NCBI GenBank assembly: GCA_007127615.1 | Contig: SKZB01000270.1 | Span: forward strand, 1 to 6,383 | Direction of reading: 5' to 3' | Source: Phycisphaerales bacterium | GTDB taxonomy: Bacteria > Planctomycetota > Phycisphaerae > Phycisphaerales > SM1A02 | DNA: 6,383 nt | Shown: one piece after another, positions 1 through 5,603 of the stretch | Numbering within the stretch: the stretch's first letter is position 1 | How the letters are laid out: every line of letters starts with the position of its first letter | Notes under the pieces: generated by a model | Told to the model about the DNA's origin: nothing | The model's input: the letters and a program-made list of their open reading frames with translations, nothing else | Databases searched by the model: none | Made by a program: the position numbers and the translations under genes

Positions 1-90
1 CGCGAAGCGCCGCGGGTTGTTCCGCCGCAGGTCCGCATCGTCCCGCCTCACGTCACAAACGTCGGCAGCGTCCTGGACGTCCTGGCCTGA
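1..90 (+). CDS. Possible C-terminal end of an unidentified protein (partial, enters from left edge)
   Basis: Frame 1 is open from the window edge to a TGA at 88-90, giving 29 residues rich in Val and Pro, with a short internal echo (VPPQVRIVPPHV) and a hydrophobic end (SVLDVLA). About 24 of 29 codons end in G or C, as in the real genes here. However, frame 2 is also open and equally GC3-rich across this stretch, so codon bias does not settle the frame. No family is recognisable from so short a tail. If real, it is convergent with the dockerin gene that ends at 191, with a small hairpin between them. Confidence is low because an open stretch this long is common by chance in GC-rich DNA. Confidence 0.3.
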   Translation, partial: REAPRVVPPQVRIVPPHVTNVGSVLDVLA

Positions 91-106
91 TCAGATGAGG
101 CCGCCG

Positions 107-126
107 TGCGATCGAGAGAGATCGCA
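107..126. terminator. Hairpin between convergent gene ends, possible terminator
   Basis: A perfect 7-bp stem (TGCGATC pairing with GATCGCA) encloses a 6-nt GAGAGA loop. It lies between the possible plus-strand gene end at 90 and the dockerin gene stop at 191, where a bidirectional terminator would be expected. No U-tract follows on either strand, so it is not a classical intrinsic terminator. A second weak inverted repeat (GCCGG at 170-174 with CCGGC at 183-187) lies just past the dockerin stop. The structure is seen directly; the function is inferred. Confidence 0.3.
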
Positions 127-190
127 GCGCCGGGGCGGATCACTCACCACGGGACCGGAGCGCACTTCAGCCGGTTTCTCCCCCGGCAAC

Positions 191-1591
191 TCAGCCCCAA
201 TTCTCCAGCAGCGCGAGCAAGTCGAAGACATCAACGACGCCGTCATCGTTCAGATCGGCGGGGCAGTTGTCGGGATCGGCGCAGATGCCCCACTGCTCGA
301 GCAGAATGAGCAGATCGAAGACGTCGACCACACCGTCGCCGTTGAGATCACCGGGAACCGGGTCATCGACCCGATCGGCAGAGGCGATGAAGACGCCGCT
401 GCCCCATTCGATCTGTACGGTGTCTTCGGGTTTGAGCGAGGCGTTGAACGCGATGTCGCCGTGGTCGTTGATGGCGACCCCGCCGCCGAAAACGGGTGAG
501 GTATCCTGCCGGGCGATCTGTCCGGGGCCGAGATCGGTCGGGACCGGATCGAACTGGCCGATCACGCGCTGCCACCGCTCACCGTTACCGACCGCGATGG
601 CGTAAAGATTCTCACCGTCGCGAATGCGGAAGGCGACGAGGCCGTGGTTGTTGAGCGAAGGGGCGAAGAACTCGATGACGTTGATGTCCGGGTCGTCCGT
701 CGTCGCAATCTCGATGACTTCATCACCATCGCCGAGGTAGACCCCGCGGCCGCCGCCGACCCGGTTGGCAATGAACGCCACCTGGCCGTGATCGTTGAGC
801 GAGACGCTGTTATCAAACCCGGAGAAGGGCGAGTTCGAATCAAGCACGCTCGTGTCGGCGATCAGGACGGATGATCCATCCGTACCGAAGATGCGAATCT
901 GATCGGCGTTGCCGCTGATGCCGGCGAGGCGCACCTTGCCGGCAATCCGGCGTTCGTTGTTGAACGAGGGCGTGAACAGGAAGGAGTACGGGCTGCCGGG
1001 CGTGTTGGCGACTTCCGCGGCGTGAATCGCGGCATTGCCCTCGGCATCCCGGGAATACCAGATCTGCCCCGCCCCGAAGAAGCTCGCGCGGTACGCCACG
1101 TCGTTCTGATCGTTGATCTGCGGGGCGGACCAGCCGGAACTGCCCAGCGGCGCGTTGGTCAGAAGACCGCTCGTCTCATCGCCGGCATCGTAAAAATACA
1201 CCCCGTTCTGCGCCGAGAACGTCTGGGGAAAGACGAGCCGCCCGTGGTGGTTGAGCACGGTGTCGCTCACCAGCGCACCGGCGGGTGAGGTGTAGACGAC
1301 CCCGCCCCCGCCCGCCGCGCCGAACCAGACGCCGCCGGAATCGGTTCCGCCGATCGCGTTGAGACGGATGGCAACCTGTCCGGCGTTGTTGAGGGTGGGC
1401 GTGCCGCTCGTGAAGAAGGAATCGCAGTTGAGGTTGAAGACCTCCGGCCCCTCGTTCACACACAGGTTGGAGCGCACCTGCAATTCAAACGTGGCGTAGC
1501 TCGGCAGATCGCCCCGAACGACATCGGGGGTGAAAAGCAGAAACGCGCTGCCCACGGCAGCGCACGGCACGATTATCGTGGTCTTCTTCAT
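191..1591 (-). CDS. Exported NxxGxVAF tandem-repeat protein with C-terminal dockerin-type EF-hand pair
   Basis: This 466-residue protein starts with a Sec-type signal peptide: KK at residues 2-3, a hydrophobic core near 5-20, and a plausible cleavage after about 27 (VVRG|D). The middle carries seven copies of a short motif of the form (L/I/F)NxxGxVAF, near residues 67, 113, 159, 210, 265, 313 and 374. Copies are 46-61 residues apart and several are followed by a GVY/GVW/GVF strand, as in the planctomycete 'choice-of-anchor NxxGxxAF' repeat proteins. Residues 414-466 hold two near-identical Ca-binding loops (DLNGDGVVDVFDLL and DLNDDGVVDVFDLL), each followed by LLExWG, joined by a linker with Cys437 and Cys443. 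I chose ATG 1591 over the in-frame GTG at 1597 because a GGGAG lies 7 nt before the ATG and only 1 nt before the GTG. The protein is probably extracellular or surface-bound. Its ligand or activity cannot be read from sequence; no catalytic motif is visible. Confidence 0.85.
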   Translation of the reverse strand: MKKTTIIVPCAAVGSAFLLFTPDVVRGDLPSYATFELQVRSNLCVNEGPEVFNLNCDSFFTSGTPTLNNAGQVAIRLNAIGGTDSGGVWFGAAGGGGVVYTSPAGALVSDTVLNHHGRLVFPQTFSAQNGVYFYDAGDETSGLLTNAPLGSSGWSAPQINDQNDVAYRASFFGAGQIWYSRDAEGNAAIHAAEVANTPGSPYSFLFTPSFNNERRIAGKVRLAGISGNADQIRIFGTDGSSVLIADTSVLDSNSPFSGFDNSVSLNDHGQVAFIANRVGGGRGVYLGDGDEVIEIATTDDPDINVIEFFAPSLNNHGLVAFRIRDGENLYAIAVGNGERWQRVIGQFDPVPTDLGPGQIARQDTSPVFGGGVAINDHGDIAFNASLKPEDTVQIEWGSGVFIASADRVDDPVPGDLNGDGVVDVFDLLILLEQWGICADPDNCPADLNDDGVVDVFDLLALLENWG

Positions 1592-1598
1592 GAGCACT

Positions 1599-1603
1599 CT
1601 CCC
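1599..1603 (-). promoter_or_regulatory. Ribosome binding site of the dockerin-repeat gene
   Basis: On the minus strand GGGAG stands 7 nt before the ATG at 1591. This spacing decides the start in favour of ATG 1591 rather than the GTG at 1597. Confidence 0.65.
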
Positions 1604-1609
1604 TGTTCC

Positions 1610-1716
1610 TTCGGGTGCGCTTCATCCATTCGAATCATTCAACGACCCCCATTCTAACGGGTCGCGGGCGCCACGAAAAGCATTTTCCAGCTCGCTCCCG
1701 AGTCATTCGGGTGCGC
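1610..1716. repeat. Pair of 11-bp direct repeats (TTCGGGTGCGC) upstream of the dockerin gene
   Basis: TTCGGGTGCGC occurs at 1610-1620 and again at 1706-1716, with start-to-start spacing of 96 bp. The copies flank the candidate promoter of the dockerin-repeat gene; one lies just upstream of its ribosome binding site and the other in the presumed terminator zone of the preceding gene. They could be regulator sites or chance; nothing else in the sequence decides this. Confidence 0.4.
1651..1679 (-). promoter_or_regulatory. Candidate sigma70-type promoter of the dockerin-repeat gene
   Basis: On the minus strand TAGAAT (1651-1656) matches the -10 consensus at five of six positions. With 17-bp spacing the upstream hexamer is TTTTCG (1674-1679), which matches the -35 consensus at only three positions. 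Transcription would begin near 1644, leaving a leader of about 53 nt before the ATG. The -35 region overlaps a small GAAAA/TTTTC inverted repeat (1675-1687). Position fits a gene that is probably transcribed separately from the def-fmt cluster, but the match is weak on one side. Confidence 0.35.
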
Positions 1717-1740
1717 ATGGGGGGTGCATTTCCGGCGCAC
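1697..1740 (-). terminator. Stem-loop region after the zincin-like gene, weak terminator candidate
   Basis: Just past the stop of the zincin-like gene (1751) two alternative stems can form: GTGCGC (1711-1716) with GCGCAC (1735-1740) around an 18-nt loop, and CCCGA (1697-1701) with TCGGG (1707-1711) around a 5-nt loop. They share bases, so only one can form fully at a time. No run of U follows either stem on the minus strand. Placement at the end of the def-fmt-zincin cluster suggests termination, but the structure is not a textbook terminator. Confidence 0.25.
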
Positions 1741-1750
1741 TTTCGGCCCG

Positions 1751-2335
1751 CTACGCGCGAGCGCGGCGGAGCGGCGGCGCCAGGTACGGCTCCAGCTCGA
1801 TCGGCATGCGTTTCAGTCCCCGGCGGACCGCCTTGGCCACGGCGTAGTGCAGGCTCTCGTGCATCCGCCGGCGCACGGCGCCGGTGACATTGAACCCCTT
1901 GCGTTCCATCATCTCCAGCGACCACCGCCAGGCGTGGTACTCCTCCAGACATCGCGGCCGGTAGGTGCGGAATCCGATGGCGTGATGACCGACTTCATGC
2001 AGAAAGATCGCGCAGCTCATCGGACCGCGCGGATAGGGCGATTCCAGCAGGCGCGTCACCTCGCCCGAGCGGACATCACGCAGTTCCCAGGCGCAGCCGG
2101 AGGAACTCTTTCGCCATTTGCGAATGCGGATACCGTAGGTCGATTTCATCTCGCGCACCAGTGCGTCGTAGCGCTGCTGCATCGGCACGGACTTTTCACT
2201 CTTGCGGCCGTTGCCTGCGGCCGGTCGCGGCCGGGGCGAATCATCGGCACGGGGCCGCGGCGGCGAAACGGGATCCCTGCGTTTCGGCTTCGGCGGCGAG
2301 AGCAGTTCCCAGAGATTGCGCGCGATCCAGCTCAT
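1751..2335 (-). CDS. Zincin-like HExxH protein, translationally coupled to fmt
   Basis: This 194-residue protein has the metalloprotease signature HEVGHH at residues 113-118, preceded by a hydrophobic strand (CAIFL), as in zinc-binding helices of zincins. Glu131-Glu132 lie 14-15 residues after the last motif His, in the string EEYHAW; a Glu there would serve as third zinc ligand in a gluzincin-type site, reminiscent of the HExxH...E arrangement of ImmA/IrrE-like domains. Residues 1-50 form a short amphipathic start followed by a Pro/Arg/Lys-rich, probably disordered stretch. There is no signal peptide or membrane span, so it should be cytoplasmic. An upstream in-frame ATG exists at 2365, but ATG 2335 is preferred: it overlaps the fmt stop as ATGA and has GGAG 5 nt upstream. 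I do not recognise a named family; peptidase activity is inferred from the motif alone, and the substrate is unknown. Confidence 0.75.
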   Translation of the reverse strand: MSWIARNLWELLSPPKPKRRDPVSPPRPRADDSPRPRPAAGNGRKSEKSVPMQQRYDALVREMKSTYGIRIRKWRKSSSGCAWELRDVRSGEVTRLLESPYPRGPMSCAIFLHEVGHHAIGFRTYRPRCLEEYHAWRWSLEMMERKGFNVTGAVRRRMHESLHYAVAKAVRRGLKRMPIELEPYLAPPLRRARA

Positions 2336-3255
2336 ACCGGCTCCAGCACCATGCCCGGCTCGCACCGGTGACCGTGACGAAACGACTCCATGGACATGAT
2401 TCGGCCGCCCGGCGGTTGAATTTCCAGCATCTCGATCGTTCCCGGCCGACAGGCGATCGTGCCGTCGGAACGAAGCGTGCCCGGCGGCTGCTCAACCTCG
2501 TTCCGATCCTTCACCCGCACGCGGATCAGTTTGACCGTGTGCTCGCCGAACTTCACCGCACAACCGGGCCAGGGCGTCAGGCCGTGGACGCGAGCCCGCA
2601 CCATCTCCGCCGGCTGATCAAACCGCACCGTGCCGTCGGCCTTCGTGAGCTTTCGGGCGCTGGTGGCGCGGCTTTCATCCTGCTCCACCGGGGCGACACG
2701 GCCGGTTTCTTCATCGCGCAGCACCTTGAGGACGAGATCGGGCCCCATCGCGGCCAGACGATCGTGCAGTTCTCCCGCCGTTTCCTGCGGGCCGATGTCG
2801 GTCGCCATCCGGGCGAGGATCTCGCCCGCATCCATGCGCTGCGCCAGGGTGATCACGCTCAAGCCCGTCTCCCGGTCGCCATGGATCATCGCCCAGTTGA
2901 TCGGAGCCGCCCCCCGGTACTTCGGCAGAAGCGAGGCGTGCAGGTTGATCGCCAGAGACTCATCGAGCAGGACGGGCTTGAGTTTGTGACCGTAGGCAAT
3001 GACGACGAACGCATCCGGGTCGATCTGCTGCACCCGCTCGATGACCGCGGGCTCATGCGGATCTTCCGGCGTCAAGGCGGGCAGGCCGAGTTCTTCGGCG
3101 CACTGCGCAATCGGCGTGGGCGTCAGCGTGCGTTTGCGGCCGGCGGGTCGTGCCGGCTGGCTGATCACCAGCGCGACCTCGTGTTCCGGCGCACCATGAA
3201 TCGCCCGAAGTGTCGGTTCGCCGAATGAGCCGGATCCGAAGAAGATGAGTCGCAT
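2332..3255 (-). CDS. fmt: Methionyl-tRNA formyltransferase
   Basis: Fmt transfers a formyl group from 10-formyl-tetrahydrofolate to Met-tRNA(fMet), producing the bacterial initiator tRNA in the cytoplasm. At 307 residues it matches the usual family length (about 310). The N-terminal catalytic fold begins directly with strand 1 (MRLIFFGSGSFG), so the start is well placed. The hallmark SLLPKYRGAAPINWA spans residues 108-122. Catalytic residues equivalent to E. coli Asn106, His108 and Asp144 are Asn104, His106 and Asp142 (INLH and MDAGEIL). The C-terminal tRNA-binding domain starts near residue 203 and shows the conserved ARKLTKADG and GLTPWPG segments. It lies 90 bp downstream of def and overlaps the zincin-like gene by 4 bp. 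Unlike its neighbours it has no purine-rich Shine-Dalgarno: the 15 nt before the ATG are pyrimidine-rich. Confidence 0.96.
   Translation of the reverse strand: MRLIFFGSGSFGEPTLRAIHGAPEHEVALVISQPARPAGRKRTLTPTPIAQCAEELGLPALTPEDPHEPAVIERVQQIDPDAFVVIAYGHKLKPVLLDESLAINLHASLLPKYRGAAPINWAMIHGDRETGLSVITLAQRMDAGEILARMATDIGPQETAGELHDRLAAMGPDLVLKVLRDEETGRVAPVEQDESRATSARKLTKADGTVRFDQPAEMVRARVHGLTPWPGCAVKFGEHTVKLIRVRVKDRNEVEQPPGTLRSDGTIACRPGTIEMLEIQPPGGRIMSMESFRHGHRCEPGMVLEPV
2341..2344 (-). promoter_or_regulatory. Ribosome binding site of the zincin-like gene, inside fmt
   Basis: GGAG on the minus strand lies 5 nt before ATG 2335 and within the last codons of fmt. With the ATGA stop-start overlap it argues for translational coupling and against the upstream ATG at 2365. 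Confidence 0.6.
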
Positions 3256-3345
3256 GGTGAAGTTGAGAAAGTACTGATGTGAGGATCGTCCGGCGCGCGG
3301 TCACGGTGCGCATGACGAAAATTTCGACGACGGCTGGAAAACGCG

Positions 3346-3867
3346 TCACTCCCGATACGCGGCCTTGAGTTCCTTCAGGGCTTTGCGCGTGGCCAGTCTG
3401 GCCATCGGGCTCATGCGATCAATGATGAGCTTTCCTTCGAGGTGATCGTACTCATGCTGCCAGACGCGGGCTCTGAATCCCCGATCGGAGAGCGCAAACG
3501 ACTTTCCCTCAATGTCATGGGCCTCCAGTTGTACGCCGTCCGGCCGCCGGACATCCACGTGTATTCCGGGCAGACTGAGGCATCCTTCCTCGCGCATGGT
3601 GAGTTCGGGAACGGTGACCGTCAGCGAGGGATTGATGCAGGTGAGATCCGGCTCACCCTCATCCAGTCCCGCGAGCACGAAGATCCGCCAATCCAACCCC
3701 ACCTGGGGGGCGGCCAGACCGATGCCTTCCGCCTCGTGCATCAGTTCAATCATTCGCTGCGCAACGGCGCGCACGTTCTCATCCGTCGGATCAACGTCCC
3801 GGGCCTTCTGCCGCAGGATCGGCGCGGGAAAGTGGACAATTTCGAGCGTAGCGGGATCGACGTTCAT
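3346..3867 (-). CDS. def: Peptide deformylase
   Basis: Def removes the formyl group from the N-terminal Met of new proteins as they leave the ribosome, undoing the modification made by Fmt. All three family motifs are present in the 173-residue protein: GIGLAAPQVG (residues 48-57, with active-site Gln55), EGCLS (94-98, with metal-ligand Cys96), and QHEYDHLEG (137-145, with metal ligands His138 and His142 and catalytic Glu139). The length and the intact motifs indicate a functional, classical bacterial enzyme. The ATG at 3867 has AGGA 8 nt upstream. It is the first gene of the minus-strand cluster, with fmt next, the common def-fmt pairing. The 90-bp gap to fmt leaves room for an internal promoter, although none is convincing. 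Confidence 0.97.
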   Translation of the reverse strand: MNVDPATLEIVHFPAPILRQKARDVDPTDENVRAVAQRMIELMHEAEGIGLAAPQVGLDWRIFVLAGLDEGEPDLTCINPSLTVTVPELTMREEGCLSLPGIHVDVRRPDGVQLEAHDIEGKSFALSDRGFRARVWQHEYDHLEGKLIIDRMSPMARLATRKALKELKAAYRE

Positions 3868-3875
3868 GCCGAGTA

Positions 3876-3879
3876 TCCT
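3876..3879 (-). promoter_or_regulatory. Ribosome binding site of def
   Basis: AGGA on the minus strand lies 8 nt before the def ATG at 3867, supporting that start. Confidence 0.6.
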
Positions 3880-3963
3880 ACGGACTGTTCAATCGGGCAG
3901 CCAGATGGCAGATTCACGAGGATCAAGACGGTCTCATTGACCTGCCCGGTCGGGGAACGTACC

Positions 3964-3995
3964 TTGACAGAGCTGTTTGTGACCCGACAAACGGC
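3964..3995 (+). promoter_or_regulatory. TTGACA hexamer followed by a 9-bp inverted repeat in the divergent intergenic region
   Basis: TTGACA (3964-3969) is a perfect -35 hexamer for the plus-strand TPR-kdsB pair, but at 16-18 bp spacing only poor -10 matches exist (for example GACAAA). Two bases after it begins an inverted repeat: GCTGTTTGT (3972-3980) pairs with ACAAACGGC (3987-3995) through nine pairs including one G-T wobble, around a GACCCG loop. An alternative pair is TTGACC (3937-3942) with TACCTT (3960-3965) at 17 bp. The repeat lies where an operator or an RNA hairpin could act on the divergent def and TPR promoters. The pairing is seen in the sequence; the regulatory role is inferred. 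Nothing else stands out in the 197-bp intergenic region. Confidence 0.35.
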
Positions 3996-4053
3996 GGTTC
4001 CGCTGGGAGTCAAACGAGCCGGCACCCAGCTCTTACCAGAGTCCCCTTGACGC

Positions 4054-4057
4054 AGGA
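4054..4057 (+). promoter_or_regulatory. Ribosome binding site of the TPR gene
   Basis: AGGA stands 7 nt before the GTG at 4065 and lies downstream of the alternative TTG at 4047. It therefore supports the GTG as the real start. Confidence 0.6.
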
Positions 4058-4064
4058 TCGCCTC

Positions 4065-5585
4065 GTGGTTTTTTTCCGACGCAAGAAGAAGGATGAAGAA
4101 GCCGATTCGAAGGCCGAGACGGAGGCCTCCGAATCGAGCGTTTCGACCGAATTCAAGCCCCAGCCGGACAAGGCGCGAAAGTGGTTTGAGTACGGCAAGA
4201 ACGCGGCCGATACCTCCAATCTGGATTACGCACTGACGTGCTACGCCAACGGGATCAAGCTCGATCCGGAATCCTTCACCGCGCACGAAGCGATGCTCGA
4301 TCTCGCCGCCCGCTACCTCAGCCAGGGCGGCAAGGGCGCGAGCGGCAAGGAACTCAAGTCGATTTCCGATGACACGCCGGTGGGCAAGTTCGCCGCGGCG
4401 GTCTTCGCCTGGATGAAGGACTTACGCAATCCGTCCCAGGCCCTGAAAGCCCTCGACGCCGCCATCAAGGCCGAACAGGTCGAATGGGGGAACTGGATTG
4501 CGCCGCGCATTCTCAAAATCGTCCGCAGTCAGAAGAAGCTCAGCAAGAGCACGCTCAGCCAGTTGATGGAACTGTGCAAGAAAGTCGGCGCGTGGGACGA
4601 AGCGATCGCCATCGGCGAGACGTTGCTCAACCTGGACCCCAAGAACAACGCGCTCGCCGCCGAGCTCAAAGACCTTTCCGCCCAACGCGCCATGGATCAG
4701 GGCGGTTACGAACAGGCCGCCGGACAGGAAGGCGGTTACCGCAAGTTCATCAAGGATGCGGATAAACAGCGCGAACTGATCGAAGCGGAGTCGATCTCCG
4801 CCGGCGAGTCCGTGGAAGAACGGAATCTGAACCGCATCAAGGCCGCTTACGAAGAAGATCCGACCGTCCCCGACGTGATCAATCAGTACGGAAACATTCT
4901 GCGGAAACGCGGCACCGACGAATCGCTGAAAGAAGCGTACGATGTCTATATGAAGGGCTTCAAGGAAACCGGTGAGTATCGGTTTCGTCTGCTCGCCGGG
5001 GATATCAAGATTGATACGTTTAAGCGAAAGCTTCGCGCGCTGCGCGAGAAGATGGACGCGGCGCCGGATGATGACACGCTGAAATCCGAAGCCAAGGCAT
5101 TGCGGGAGAAACTCCTGCATCTCCAGTCTCAGGAGTATCGAGAGCGGGTCGAGAAATACCCCACCGACCGATTTCGCAAATTCGAACTCGGCATGGTCGA
5201 GATTGAACTCGGCAACATCGAATCAGCCATGGCGCAGTTCCAGTCGGCCAAGGATGAACCGAAACTCCGTGTGCGGGCCGGCCATGCCCTGGGCAAGTGC
5301 TTCGCCAAGGAGGGGTGGCACGTCGAAGCGATCGCGGAGTACAAGGAAGCGCTGAACAAGATCGACGCGGGCGACAAGGAGCGCGAGCTGGAGATCCGCT
5401 ACGACCTCATGCTCTCCCTGATCCAGCATGCGCGGGCCGAGGAATCGATCGAGGTGGCCAAGGAAGCGCTCCATATCTGCTCCGGCATCGCAAGAACCAA
5501 GATCACCTACCGGGACATCCGCGGCAAACGGAAGGAAATCGACGATCTGATCAAGTCCCTCGCGCCCGCCGGTTCCTCCGATTGA
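4065..5585 (+). CDS. TPR and coiled-coil protein of unknown function, upstream of kdsB
   Basis: This 506-residue protein has no signal peptide or membrane span. It begins with a basic patch (RRKKK at 5-9) and a charged, probably disordered linker to about residue 35. A TPR-like helical pair follows at about 36-70 (WFEYG, YALTCYANGIKLDP), another near 173-195 (AWDEAIAIGETLLNLDP). Residues about 314-364 are rich in Lys, Glu and Leu and look coiled-coil. TPR-like repeats resume at about 365-400 (LGMVEIELGNIESAMAQF), 401-435 (ALGKCFAKEGWHVEAIAEYKEAL) and 440-475. TPRs usually bind protein partners, so a scaffold or adaptor role in the cytoplasm is the likely reading; no enzyme motif is visible. 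Start GTG 4065 is preferred over TTG 4047 because of an AGGA 7 nt upstream. It is divergent from def and lies 18 bp from kdsB, implying co-transcription. Family assignment beyond TPR is not possible from sequence alone. Confidence 0.88.
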   Translation: MVFFRRKKKDEEADSKAETEASESSVSTEFKPQPDKARKWFEYGKNAADTSNLDYALTCYANGIKLDPESFTAHEAMLDLAARYLSQGGKGASGKELKSISDDTPVGKFAAAVFAWMKDLRNPSQALKALDAAIKAEQVEWGNWIAPRILKIVRSQKKLSKSTLSQLMELCKKVGAWDEAIAIGETLLNLDPKNNALAAELKDLSAQRAMDQGGYEQAAGQEGGYRKFIKDADKQRELIEAESISAGESVEERNLNRIKAAYEEDPTVPDVINQYGNILRKRGTDESLKEAYDVYMKGFKETGEYRFRLLAGDIKIDTFKRKLRALREKMDAAPDDDTLKSEAKALREKLLHLQSQEYRERVEKYPTDRFRKFELGMVEIELGNIESAMAQFQSAKDEPKLRVRAGHALGKCFAKEGWHVEAIAEYKEALNKIDAGDKERELEIRYDLMLSLIQHARAEESIEVAKEALHICSGIARTKITYRDIRGKRKEIDDLIKSLAPAGSSD

Positions 5586-5592
5586 ATTGAAC

Positions 5593-5596
5593 GGAG
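5593..5596 (+). promoter_or_regulatory. Ribosome binding site of kdsB
   Basis: GGAG lies 7 nt before the kdsB ATG, in the 18-bp gap after the TPR gene stop. It confirms the start and allows independent initiation within the shared transcript. Confidence 0.7.
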
Positions 5597-5603
5597 ACGC
5601 GGC

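Noticed and set aside
17..499. 160-codon open frame on the plus strand at the left edge
   Set aside because: Most of it is antisense to the dockerin repeats; its internal pattern (QIEDVDHTVAVEI) is the reverse reading of the duplicated calcium loops.
1562..1591. Lipoprotein signal in the dockerin-repeat protein (Cys at residue 9)
   Set aside because: The residue before the Cys is Pro and the Cys lies too early in the hydrophobic stretch, so there is no lipobox; an ordinary signal peptide fits better.
2336..2365. Upstream ATG at 2365 as start of the zincin-like protein
   Set aside because: It adds ten low-complexity residues translated from fmt codons in another frame, whereas ATG 2335 has a GGAG and a classic ATGA overlap.
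2161..3228. 355-codon open frame on the plus strand opposite fmt and the zincin-like gene
   Set aside because: It lies antisense to fmt, whose catalytic motifs are unmistakable, and its translation is Arg/His/Ala-rich without family features.
3300..3326. Intrinsic terminator or promoter in the def-fmt gap
   Set aside because: The GTCA/TGAC stem is only 4 bp and the CGAAAATTTCG palindrome leaves no room for a loop; no hexamer pair with proper spacing was found.
3442..4050. 202-codon open frame on the plus strand opposite def
   Set aside because: It is antisense to def, which has all three deformylase motifs, and runs into the divergent intergenic region with no family signal.
4047..4064. TTG at 4047 as start of the TPR protein
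   Set aside because: It has no purine-rich site at the right distance upstream, while GTG 4065 has AGGA 7 nt before it and gives a typical basic N-terminus.
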